DNA of 33,355 nt from NCBI RefSeq assembly GCF_021462525.1, contig NZ_JAKEDT010000023.1:1-33355 (forward strand). Reading direction: 5' to 3'. The notes beneath the pieces were generated by a model. That model made no database searches. It was not told the origin of the DNA and saw only the letters and a program-made list of their open reading frames with translations. How positions within the stretch are numbered: the first letter of the stretch is position 1; every line of letters starts with the position of its first letter. This DNA is from Thermus caliditerrae (GTDB lineage Bacteria > Deinococcota > Deinococci > Deinococcales > Thermaceae). The position numbers and the translations under genes were made by a program. Positions 26,923 to 33,355 of the stretch are shown piece after piece.

Positions 26923-27773
26923 GTCCCTGCATGGGCCTCCACCGTAAGCCTGGGGTCGCGGTTGTACCCTCCGCCCATGACCACCACCAAGGGCACCCCG
27001 AGGGCCTTCACGAAGCGGAAGACCCTCTCGTCCCTGCGTCTGACCCCCTCCAGGCTTAGGGCCAGGCGGCCGAAGCGGTCGCCCTGGAGGACGTCCACCC
27101 CAGCGTTGTAGAAGACGAACTCCGGCCGAAAATCCCAAGCCTGCTCCAAGGCCCCCTCCAGGGCCAGGAGGTAGGCCTCGTCCCCGGTGCCGTCCGGCAG
27201 GCCAACGTCCAGGTCGCTCCGCTCCTTCTTCAGGGGGTAGTTGCGCTCCCCGTGGAGGGAGAGGGTATAGACCGAAGGGTCATTCTGGAAGAACACCGCG
27301 GTGCCGTTCCCCTGGTGGGCGTCCAGGTCCAGCACCAAGACCCGGCCCCTGAAGCCCTCCCGCCTGAGCCAGGCCACGGCCACGGCCACGTCGTTGAAGA
27401 GGCTGTACCCCTCGGCCCGATTGGGGAAGGCGTGGTGGGTGCCCCCGGAAAGGTTGAAGCCAAGGCCCACCTCCAGGGCGTCCAGGGCCGCGGCCAGGGT
27501 GCCCCCTGCGGCAAAAAGGGCCCGCCTTAGGAGGCTTGGGCTGAAGGGCAAGCCCAGGCGCAAGGACTCCTCCCGGGAAAGCCCCTCGGTGAAGAGCCTT
27601 TCCAGGTACGCCGCCTCATGGGCCAGGTAGAGGGCCTCCCGGGGCACCTCGGGAGCCGGAAGGATGGGAAGGAGGCCCCTAAGGGCCTCCGCCACCCCCC
27701 GGTACTTGTAGAGGGGAAAGGGGTGGCCTTCGGGAAGTTCCACGGCTAGGTGGGCGGTGGAGTAGGCCCGCAC
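26892..27773 (-). CDS. Histone-deacetylase-family amidohydrolase
   Basis: A 293-residue arginase-fold deacetylase of the HDAC/acetoin-utilisation superfamily, closest in look to small bacterial class IV-like members. Zinc and catalytic residues are intact: H113-H114 in GGTHHAF, D151 and H153 in DLDAHQGNGT, D227 in YNAGVDVLQGD, plus the MGGGYNRD segment. It likely removes acetyl groups from a protein lysine, polyamine or small molecule. It starts 4 nt behind trmL and is the last gene of the AlbA_2-trmL run. The 3' overlap with an acetyltransferase gene is notable. Confidence 0.9.
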   Translation of the reverse strand: MRAYSTAHLAVELPEGHPFPLYKYRGVAEALRGLLPILPAPEVPREALYLAHEAAYLERLFTEGLSREESLRLGLPFSPSLLRRALFAAGGTLAAALDALEVGLGFNLSGGTHHAFPNRAEGYSLFNDVAVAVAWLRREGFRGRVLVLDLDAHQGNGTAVFFQNDPSVYTLSLHGERNYPLKKERSDLDVGLPDGTGDEAYLLALEGALEQAWDFRPEFVFYNAGVDVLQGDRFGRLALSLEGVRRRDERVFRFVKALGVPLVVVMGGGYNRDPRLTVEAHAGTYRLALSSLA

Positions 27774-27777
27774 GCTT

Positions 27778-28230
27778 TCATCCTACGGAAAGCTGGCGGT
27801 AGGCCTCGTAGGCCGCCACCCCCACCGCCACCGCCAGGTTCAGGGAACGCACCGGCCCCGGCATGGGGATCCTCACCCCGGGAAAGCGGGCGAGGACCTC
27901 CGGGGGAAGCCCCCGGGTCTCGGGGCCGAAGAGGAGGTAGTCCCCCTCCTGGAAGCGCGCCTCGTAGAGGCTTTGCTCGGCGCGGGCACTGAAGGCCCAC
28001 ACCCTGGCTTCTGGTGGAAGCGCTCCTAAAAAGGCCTCCCAGGTATCGTGCACCCTGAGGTCCACGTGGGGCCAGTAGTCCAACCCCGCCCTTAAAAGCC
28101 GCTTATCCCCCAGGCGGAAGCCCAAGGGACGGATGAGGTGCAAGGGGAAGCCCAAAGCGGCGGCGGTGCGGGCAACGTTCCCAGTGTTCTGCGGGATCTC
28201 CGGCTGGAAAAGGACCAGGTGCACCACCAC
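27778..28230 (-). CDS. trmL: tRNA (cytidine(34)-2'-O)-methyltransferase
   Basis: A 150-residue SPOUT methyltransferase with the three knot motifs: PEIPQNTGNVARTAA (10-24), YLLFGPETRGLP (about 97-108) and IPMPGPVRSLNLAVAVGVA (about 121-139). TrmL methylates the wobble ribose of tRNA-Leu isoacceptors in E. coli; the Thermus substrate is inferred. The start is a GTG at 28230, directly behind the stop of the AlbA_2 gene, with AGGAGGGGG upstream inside that gene. Confidence 0.93.
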   Translation of the reverse strand: MVVHLVLFQPEIPQNTGNVARTAAALGFPLHLIRPLGFRLGDKRLLRAGLDYWPHVDLRVHDTWEAFLGALPPEARVWAFSARAEQSLYEARFQEGDYLLFGPETRGLPPEVLARFPGVRIPMPGPVRSLNLAVAVGVAAYEAYRQLSVG

Positions 28231-29769
28231 CTACCCCCTCCTGCGGTAGCGGGTGGCCGCCCCCCGGCCCACCCGCTCCACCCGGCCCTCCCGGATGAGG
28301 CGGTTCAGAAGGGCCAAGGCCGCTCGCGGGGAGAGGCCCAGAGGGCCTTCCAGCTCCCGGCGGGGGCGGGGATGTGCTAGCAGGGCCAGGAGCCTTTCCG
28401 CCAGGGGGTCCTTCCGGGCCAGGTGGTACCTCCCTCCCTCCCGGCGCAGGAGGCCCATGCGCTCCATGCGGACGAGGACCCGCCTGGCGGCCTCCTCGGG
28501 AAGCTGGAGGGCCCGGGCCAGCTCCTCCAAGGTGGCCTCCCCCACCCGGCGCAGGTGGCCCACGGCAATCAGGTGGTCCAGGCTGAAGCCCCCAAACCGC
28601 TCCTGGGCCTCGGCCAGCTCCCGCACAAAGGCCTCGTCCAGCTCGGGGTTGTACAGGACCAGGGTGAGGGCCTCGGGGAAGAGGCGGTACTCCGGGGGCT
28701 CCTTGCCGTACTTGAGGAGGAGGCGGTACATCTTGTCCACCCCGCTTCCCGCCCGCTCCACATAACCCAGCCGGTAGAGGGCCTCGGCCAGGCGGGGGTT
28801 GCGCCTTTTCGGGGGGTGGCGGAGGACGTTCTCCGGGGTGATGCCCGGGGGGAAGCCCCCGGGGTTGGAGACCTCCAGGCGGTCGGGGTAGTGGTGCACC
28901 TGGATGGCGTCCTGGCTCTGCCAGTCCCGGTGGACCAGGGCGTTGAGGAGGGCCTCTCGGTAGACCTCCTGGTCAAAGTCCCAGACCTCGAGGCGGAAAA
29001 GCCCCACCGTGAGGTAGCGCACCCGGTTTCTGGCCTGGATGAGGTCGCGAAGCCTCTCCAAAAGGGCAGGGATGGGCCTGAGGAGGTCTTCCCGGAAGGC
29101 ATACCCCTCCTCGGCCTCGTGGAAGTAGTAGCTCACCTCCGCCTGGGGAAGAAGCCGCCTCAGGGCCAAGGGGGTACCCGCCAGCAAAAGCCCCGCCACC
29201 GTGGGCCTCTCCTCCCCTTCCACCCGCTCCAAAAGCCCCAGGGCAAAGAGGAGCTCCAGGTCAGGAAGGGCGGCAAGGTTGCTTCCCCGCTCCTCCAAGA
29301 TGCGCCTCAGGCGCAACACCTCCACCGGGTCCAGGTCGGAAAGGCTGGCCGCGGGCAGGACCTGGGCGGTGAAGTCGGGCTCGGGGAGGGCCTGGCCCAG
29401 CTTGAGCTCCGTGAGCCGCTTGCCGTCCCAAAAAGGCACCCGCCCCGCCCCCACGGCGATGGCCGAGGGGCTTTGGGGCACATGGAGGACCAGCACCTTC
29501 CCCTCCGGCCCCTCCACCCCCTCCACGTAGGGCAGGAGGAGGCCCTGGGTGAGCTGGAAGAGGGCGTGGGTGATCTGCAGGGGGTGGATCTCCGAGGCCC
29601 CCAGCACCCTGCCCTCGGGGCTCACCCCCAGGAAGAGGGTGCCCCCCTTGTGGTTGGCCAGGCCCGCGGCGTGGCGGGCCAGCTCCTCCGGAGAGAGGTC
29701 CTGGGGCAGGAATAGGGTGCGCTCGTCCTGGCCTGCGCGAAGGCGGGCTTGGAGTTCCTCCCACGTCAC
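28231..29769 (-). CDS. AlbA_2/HATPase_c_4-domain transcriptional regulator
   Basis: A 512-residue protein resembling the 'RecG-like' ATP-binding regulators that join an N-terminal AlbA_2 (Schlafen-type) domain, a central GHKL-like HATPase_c_4 domain and C-terminal winged helices. Seen: LANHKGGTLFLGVSPEGRVL in the first domain, REALLNALVHRDW and PDRLEVSNPGGFPPGITPEN in the middle with RNPRLAEALYRLGYVERAGS, and two winged-helix-like stretches near the end. It has no helicase domain despite the usual annotation. The start is the GTG at 29769 because TAAACT lies 7 nt upstream; a TTG at 29799 in the same frame is the alternative. It leads a three-gene unit with trmL and the deacetylase. Confidence 0.85.
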   Translation of the reverse strand: MTWEELQARLRAGQDERTLFLPQDLSPEELARHAAGLANHKGGTLFLGVSPEGRVLGASEIHPLQITHALFQLTQGLLLPYVEGVEGPEGKVLVLHVPQSPSAIAVGAGRVPFWDGKRLTELKLGQALPEPDFTAQVLPAASLSDLDPVEVLRLRRILEERGSNLAALPDLELLFALGLLERVEGEERPTVAGLLLAGTPLALRRLLPQAEVSYYFHEAEEGYAFREDLLRPIPALLERLRDLIQARNRVRYLTVGLFRLEVWDFDQEVYREALLNALVHRDWQSQDAIQVHHYPDRLEVSNPGGFPPGITPENVLRHPPKRRNPRLAEALYRLGYVERAGSGVDKMYRLLLKYGKEPPEYRLFPEALTLVLYNPELDEAFVRELAEAQERFGGFSLDHLIAVGHLRRVGEATLEELARALQLPEEAARRVLVRMERMGLLRREGGRYHLARKDPLAERLLALLAHPRPRRELEGPLGLSPRAALALLNRLIREGRVERVGRGAATRYRRRG

Positions 29770-29776
29770 GGGTTCC

Positions 29777-29782
29777 AGTTTA
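29777..29782 (-). promoter_or_regulatory. -10 box TAAACT, leaderless AlbA_2 gene start
   Basis: TAAACT is 7 nt before the GTG at 29769 on the minus strand. It argues for the GTG over the upstream TTG start. Confidence 0.55.
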
Positions 29783-29807
29783 CGGAGCCGAGGGGGCAAT
29801 CCTGATG

Positions 29808-29946
29808 ACGCGGTGTTCCACTACTTGCTGACATATGCTTATTTATCCAGGCACAATATGCACCTTTTGACCACTTTAGTCGTTATTTGTTCTGCTAGTA
29901 TTTGCCTATTGACACCCTTTTACTTGACACTTGACAGCAGCGGTGC
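29808..29946 (+). promoter_or_regulatory. AT-rich regulatory region of amtB with repeated TTGAC
   Basis: A visibly AT-rich stretch in otherwise GC-rich DNA, between divergent genes. It contains TTGACC at 29867 and TTGACA at 29909, 29924 and 29931, and two ATATGC copies at 29833 and 29856. Only one TTGACA is at promoter spacing, so the others may be operators or alternative -35 boxes. A 38-codon hydrophobic frame here (ATG at 29858) is probably chance. Confidence 0.5.
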
Positions 29947-29952
29947 TACCCT
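29924..29952 (+). promoter_or_regulatory. amtB promoter, TTGACA-17-TACCCT
   Basis: A perfect -35 TTGACA (29924-29929) and TACCCT (29947-29952) are 17 nt apart. This is the strongest promoter in the window. Transcription would start near 29959, just ahead of GGGGG, giving a very short leader. Confidence 0.75.
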
Positions 29953-29970
29953 ACGCCCAAGGGGGTGGCC

Positions 29971-31308
29971 ATGAGGGCACACAAAACCCTGTGGATGCTG
30001 ACGGCAATCGGGCTTTCGGGAGCGGCCTTAGCGGAGGGGGTGGACGGGGCGGCCACGGCCTGGATGCTGGTCTCCACGGCCCTGGTCCTCCTCATGACCC
30101 CGGCTTTGGCCTTCTTCTACGGCGGGCTGGTACGGAGCAAGAACGCCTTGAACACGATGATGATGAGCTTCGCCACCCTGGGCTTCGTGGGGGTGGGCTG
30201 GGCCCTTTTGGGCTACAGCCTGGCCTTCGGTGAGGGAAGCCCCTGGCTGGGGGGCTTGGGGCACGCCCTGCTGAAGGGGGTGGGCCTCGAGGCCAAGGGG
30301 AAGATCCCCCACCTGCTCTTCATGGCCTTCCAGGGCACCTTCGCCATCATCACCGCGGCCCTCCTCACGGGAGGCATGGTGGAGAGGATGCGCTTTCCCG
30401 CCCTTCTCCTCTTCCTCACCCTGTGGGGCGTCCTGGTCTACGCTCCCCTGGCCCACTGGGTCTGGGGCGGGGGCTTCTTGGGCGCTTTGGGCGCCCTGGA
30501 CTTCGCCGGGGGCACGGTGGTGCACATCAACGCCGGGGTAGCGGCCCTGGTGGGGGCTTTGGTCCTGGGGGCCCGGAAGGACTACGGCCGCCAGGCCCTC
30601 TTGCCCCACCACGTCCCCTTTACCCTGCTAGGCGCCGCCCTCCTCTGGTTCGGCTGGTTCGGCTTCAACGGGGGTAGCGCCTTGGCCTCTGGGGAGCTGG
30701 CCGCCTTGGCCTTTGTCAACACCATGCTGGCCCCCGCCGCCACCCTGGTGGCCTGGGCCCTTCTGGACCTCTTGCGCACGGGCAAGGTCACGGCGGTGGG
30801 CCTGGCCACGGCCATCGTGGTGGGCCTGGTGGCCATCACCCCGGCGGCGGGGTTCGTCTCCCCTCTGTCCGCTCTGGTGCTGGGCGCGGTGAGCGCCTTC
30901 CCCAGCTACTTCTTCCTCCTCTGGCGGCCCAAGACCAAGCTGGACGACAGCCTGGATGTCTTCGGGGCCCACGGGATCGCCGGCATCACCGGGGCCCTCC
31001 TCACCGGCCTCCTGGCGGAGAAGGCCTGGAACGGGGTGGCGGACGGCCTCCTCTTCGGCAACCCCATGCAGCTGGCCATCCAGGCCCTGGCGGTGGCGGC
31101 CGCTGTGGCCTACTCCGCCTTGGGCACCTTCTTCCTCCTTAAGCTAGTGGGCCTCTTCACGCCCCTGCGGGCCAGCCCCAAGGAGGAGGGGCTGGGCCTG
31201 GACGTGACCCAGCACGGGGAAGAGGCCTACGTGGAGGGCGAGGGAGCCGTGTTGGTGCTCTCCGAGGCCAGCCCTCCCGCCCTCAAGCCCGTGGGAGGTA
31301 AAGCATGA
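29971..31308 (+). CDS. amtB: Ammonium transporter
   Basis: A 445-residue Amt-family channel for ammonium uptake. It has an N-terminal signal-like segment (about 7-21, ending LAEG) and about eleven membrane helices. The pore's twin histidines are H185 (VVHINAG) and H334 (GAHGIAG), and D178 in LDFAGG is conserved. The ATG at 29971 is used, with GGGGG upstream; a GTG at 29965 is two codons earlier. The last 4 nt overlap glnK (ATGA), so channel and PII regulator are made together. The C-terminal tail is about 40 residues beyond the last helix. Confidence 0.95.
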   Translation: MRAHKTLWMLTAIGLSGAALAEGVDGAATAWMLVSTALVLLMTPALAFFYGGLVRSKNALNTMMMSFATLGFVGVGWALLGYSLAFGEGSPWLGGLGHALLKGVGLEAKGKIPHLLFMAFQGTFAIITAALLTGGMVERMRFPALLLFLTLWGVLVYAPLAHWVWGGGFLGALGALDFAGGTVVHINAGVAALVGALVLGARKDYGRQALLPHHVPFTLLGAALLWFGWFGFNGGSALASGELAALAFVNTMLAPAATLVAWALLDLLRTGKVTAVGLATAIVVGLVAITPAAGFVSPLSALVLGAVSAFPSYFFLLWRPKTKLDDSLDVFGAHGIAGITGALLTGLLAEKAWNGVADGLLFGNPMQLAIQALAVAAAVAYSALGTFFLLKLVGLFTPLRASPKEEGLGLDVTQHGEEAYVEGEGAVLVLSEASPPALKPVGGKA

Positions 31309-31655
31309 AGCTCATCGTGGCCATCATTCGGCCGGAGAAACTCAGCGAGGTGCTGGAGGCCCTTTTCAAGGCCGAGGTGCGGGGGCTTTCCATCAGCCGG
31401 GTGCAGGGCCACGGGGGAGAGATGGAACAGGTGCAGACCTACCGGGGCACCACGGTGAAGATGGAGCTCCACGAGAAGGTGCGCCTGGAAATCGGGGTTT
31501 CCGAGCCCTTCGTGCGGCCCACGGTGGAGGCCATCCTGAAAGCCGCCCGCACCGGGGAGGTGGGGGACGGGAAGATATTCGTCCTGCCGGTGGAGAAGGT
31601 CTACCGCATCCGCACCGGGGAGGAGGACGAGGCCGCCGTGACCCCGGTACAATAG
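31305..31655 (+). CDS. glnK: PII nitrogen regulatory protein GlnK
   Basis: A 116-residue PII trimer subunit that senses ATP/ADP and 2-oxoglutarate and blocks AmtB. Conserved features are G37, R47 in YRG, the TGEVGDGKIFV segment with K90, and RTGEEDEAAV at the end. The T-loop has Val at position 51, where the Tyr that is uridylylated in enterobacteria would be, and Glu at 39 where E. coli GlnK has Gln. Control is therefore expected by ligand binding, not uridylylation. The T. thermophilus protein, as I recall it, is similar. The gene overlaps amtB, and its own stop overlaps the -10 box of hrcA. Confidence 0.95.
   Translation: MKLIVAIIRPEKLSEVLEALFKAEVRGLSISRVQGHGGEMEQVQTYRGTTVKMELHEKVRLEIGVSEPFVRPTVEAILKAARTGEVGDGKIFVLPVEKVYRIRTGEEDEAAVTPVQ
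31648..31653 (+). promoter_or_regulatory. -10 box TACAAT, leaderless hrcA start
   Basis: TACAAT lies 6 nt before the GTG at 31660 and its last T is the first base of the glnK stop codon. The AGGAG that follows is only 1 nt from the GTG. Confidence 0.55.
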
Positions 31656-31659
31656 GAGT

Positions 31660-32562
31660 GTGACGGGGAGGCAACGGGCCATCCTCCACCTTCTGGTGGA
31701 GGAGTACATCAGGACCCAAGCGCCGGTTCCCTCGGCGAGGCTCGCCGAGGGGCTCGGCCTTTCCCCTGCCCTCTGCCGCTACGAGCTCATCGCCCTCGAG
31801 GAGATGGGCTATCTGCAGAAGCCCCACGCCTCCGCCGGACGGGTGCCCACCCGCCAGGGCTTCCGCCAGTACTCCCTCTCCCTCCTGCCCCCCAAACCCC
31901 TCCCCCAGGCCACCCAGGAGCGCTTGGAGCGGGCCCTGGAGGGAGCCCGGGAGCCTGAGGCCTTCCTGGTGAAGATGGCGGTGGGGCTTTCCGGCTACCC
32001 CGCCCTCCTGCGCCTCAGGCCCCGGCGGTCCCCCAGGGTGCTCCAGGTACACCTCTCCCCCCTCGAGGGGGGCACCCTGGCGGTCTTTGTCCTGGAAGGG
32101 GGGCGGGTAAAGGAGGCCAGGCTGCCCCTGGCCCTACCTGCAGAGCGGCTTAGGCAGGCGGAAGAGGCCCTCTCCGGCCCCTTCCTCGCCCTCCCCGAGG
32201 CCCCAAGGGGCCTGGAGGAGCTCTTCGCCCACCTCTCCCGGGCCCTTTCCGCCGGGCTTTCCCTCACCTACCGGGAGGGGCTCTCGGAAGCCCTGAAGGA
32301 GCCCGAGGCCAAGGACCGGGGCTTCCTGGAGCGCCTGGTGGGCCTGTACGAGGGCGAGGGGGAGGAGGTCCTCACGCCCCCCGGCCGGGTGGACGTGCGG
32401 GTGGGGGAGGTGGAGGGCCTCTCCCAGGTGCAGGCGGGCTTTGCCAAGGGGGAATGGCTGGGGGAACTGGTCCTACTGGGCCCCATGCGCATGCGCTACC
32501 TCGAGGCCCTCTCCGTGGCCCAAGGCCTCACCCGGGTCTATACTGGGCAGCATGCGGGTTGA
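31660..32562 (+). CDS. hrcA: HrcA heat-shock repressor
   Basis: A 300-residue HrcA homologue. The N-terminal winged helix (about 1-75) matches the family: RQRAILHLLVEEYIRTQAPV, LALEEMGYLQKPH-type spacing and SAGRVPTRQGFRQY. A GAF-like middle and the IGPTRM-like GPMRMRYLEALSVAQGL ending follow. HrcA normally represses groE and dnaK operons through CIRCE elements; I see no CIRCE (TTAGCACTC-N9-GAGTGCTAA) in this window. The GTG start is fixed by the -10 box. The product is shorter than typical HrcA of about 340 residues. It overlaps the moaD-moaE gene by 11 nt. Confidence 0.88.
   Translation: MTGRQRAILHLLVEEYIRTQAPVPSARLAEGLGLSPALCRYELIALEEMGYLQKPHASAGRVPTRQGFRQYSLSLLPPKPLPQATQERLERALEGAREPEAFLVKMAVGLSGYPALLRLRPRRSPRVLQVHLSPLEGGTLAVFVLEGGRVKEARLPLALPAERLRQAEEALSGPFLALPEAPRGLEELFAHLSRALSAGLSLTYREGLSEALKEPEAKDRGFLERLVGLYEGEGEEVLTPPGRVDVRVGEVEGLSQVQAGFAKGEWLGELVLLGPMRMRYLEALSVAQGLTRVYTGQHAG
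32539..32544 (+). promoter_or_regulatory. -10 box TATACT, leaderless moaD-moaE start
   Basis: TATACT, inside the end of hrcA, lies 7 nt before the ATG at 32552, so this gene can be transcribed independently of hrcA. Confidence 0.6.
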
Positions 32563-33223
32563 GGTGAGGCTCTTCGCCCTCTACCGGGAGGTGGCGGGAA
32601 CGGACCGTCTTTCCCTGGAGCTTCCCGAGGGGGCCCGGGTGCGCCATGCCAAGGAGGCCCTGGAAGCCCGCTTTCCCAGCCTTAGGCTGGAAGGGGGCAT
32701 GGCCGCGGTGAACCAGGCCCTGGCGGAGGCAGAAACCCCCCTTAAGGAGGGGGACGAGCTGGCCTTTCTGCCCCCGGTCTCGGGGGGGCAGGACTCCTAC
32801 GGCCTCACGGAAAGCCCCCTGGACCTGAAGGCCCTGGTGGACTGGGCCACTGCCCCCGAGTACGGGGCGGTGGTGAGCTTCCTGGGCACCACCCGTAGCC
32901 CCAACCGGGGGCAGGAGGTGGCCTTTTTGGAGTACGAGGCCTACCCCGGCATGGCGGAAAAGGTCATGGCGGAGATCATCGGGGAGATGCGCTCCCGCTG
33001 GCCCCTAGGCCGCATCGCCCTCTGGCACCGCCTGGGCCGGGTGGACCCCGGGGAGGCCTCCATCGCCATCGTGGTCTCCGCCCGGCACCGCAAGGAGGCC
33101 TTTGCCGCCTGCGAGTACGCCATCGACCGGGTGAAGCAGATCCTCCCCGTGTGGAAGAAGGAGCACCGCCCGGACGGGAGCTTCTGGGTGGAGGGGTTCG
33201 CCCCGGAGGACAAACGGCTTTGA
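32552..33223 (+). CDS. MoaD-MoaE fusion, molybdopterin synthase
   Basis: A 223-residue protein joining both subunits of molybdopterin synthase, which turns cPMP into molybdopterin. MoaD (about 1-79) has the ubiquitin-like fold and the conserved ending PPVSGG (74-79). MoaE (about 84-220) follows directly with VSFLGTTR (108-115), YEAYPGMAEK (128-137) and the catalytic lysines K195 and K202 in KQILPVWKKE. MoaD must carry a thiocarboxylate on the C-terminal Gly79, so the fusion must be cut after GG, as reported for M. tuberculosis MoaX, or used in another way. The start is the ATG at 32552, set by the -10 box. Confidence 0.92.
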   Translation: MRVEVRLFALYREVAGTDRLSLELPEGARVRHAKEALEARFPSLRLEGGMAAVNQALAEAETPLKEGDELAFLPPVSGGQDSYGLTESPLDLKALVDWATAPEYGAVVSFLGTTRSPNRGQEVAFLEYEAYPGMAEKVMAEIIGEMRSRWPLGRIALWHRLGRVDPGEASIAIVVSARHRKEAFAACEYAIDRVKQILPVWKKEHRPDGSFWVEGFAPEDKRL

Positions 33224-33355
33224 CCCCTTTCGCCGCAGGCCTCCTCCTCCTGGCTTCCTGGGCCTTACCCCTCCTCTTAGGCTTCCTCGCGGGCCGGGCC
33301 TACCGGGTAGGCCGGGGTCGCGTGGCCCTGGGCCTCCTCCTCTTCGGGGGGTTTC
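33220..33355 (+). CDS. Start of a membrane protein, cut by the right edge
   Basis: A TTG at 33220 overlaps the moaD-moaE stop (TTGA) and opens a frame to the window edge, with GGAGGA about 9 nt upstream. The 45 visible residues hold one hydrophobic stretch (AAGLLLLASWALPLLLGFLA), a basic loop (GRAYRVGRGR) and the start of a second one, the pattern of a polytopic membrane protein. No family can be named. Confidence 0.55.
   Translation, partial: MTPFAAGLLLLASWALPLLLGFLAGRAYRVGRGRVALGLLLFGGF

Noticed and set aside
29858-29974. 38-codon hydrophobic frame upstream of amtB, ending in ATGA with the amtB start
   Set aside because: It covers the amtB promoter and operator-like repeats, has no ribosome site, and its hydrophobic composition follows from the T-rich sequence. 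Conservation in relatives would change this view.
31660-32562. CIRCE operator near hrcA
   Set aside because: No TTAGCACTC-N9-GAGTGCTAA or close match is visible upstream of hrcA or elsewhere in the window.

Overview
The window is a GC-rich stretch of a Thermus chromosome. The evidence is the close resemblance of AspC, IspG, PII, the ammonium transporter and FabI to the T. thermophilus proteins as I remember them, the tightly overlapping gene order, GTG/TTG starts, and many start codons lying 6-8 nt behind a TANNNT -10 box, which is the leaderless-mRNA arrangement known from Deinococcus-Thermus. The content is mostly core genome. I see no prophage, insertion sequence, CRISPR array or rRNA.

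Layout. 1-2179: a glmS gene whose leader folds as a glmS self-cleaving ribozyme of the variant type with extra core stems. 2199-6012 (minus): trxB, a secreted DUF4127 protein and a GAF-GAF-HD-GYP c-di-GMP phosphodiesterase. 6117-6446 (minus): a three-tRNA operon (Gln-CTG, Glu-TTC, Glu-CTC); the last tRNA is bracketed by a 14-bp leader/trailer inverted repeat. 6463-8771 (plus): a roadblock-like protein translationally coupled to a membrane protein of unknown function. 8842-14245 (minus): a seven-gene run zapE, an 86-aa acidic protein, deoB, cdaA, cdaR, def, fmt. 14339-14595: an AbrB-type antitoxin gene with a one-base frameshift. 14648-19547 (plus): a glutaredoxin-like protein, fabI, ispG, tgt and uraA. 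19610-21760 (minus): rpmB, a degenerate M23/LytM protein and an AI-2E-family transporter. 21834-22283: lspA. 22321-23484 (minus): aspC. 23627-24314: an MntA-HepT toxin-antitoxin pair. 24468-26922: a lipid kinase and a histidine-phosphatase pseudoenzyme firing divergently from one -10 core, then a GNAT acetyltransferase. 26892-29769 (minus): an AlbA_2/ATPase-fold regulator, trmL and a histone-deacetylase-like enzyme whose 3' end overlaps the acetyltransferase gene. 29777-33355: an AT-rich regulatory region, amtB-glnK, hrcA, a fused moaD-moaE, and the start of a membrane protein running off the right edge.

Functional links: glmS makes GlcN6P, the ribozyme cofactor, so it is feedback controlled; cdaA/cdaR make and regulate c-di-AMP; def and fmt handle N-formyl-methionine; amtB/glnK couple ammonium uptake to nitrogen status; acetyltransferase and deacetylase genes meet tail to tail. 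The points most worth a second look are the variant ribozyme, the tRNA leader/trailer helix, the widespread leaderless starts including one shared divergent -10, two enzyme families that have lost their catalytic residues, and the AT-rich TTGAC-repeat region before amtB.
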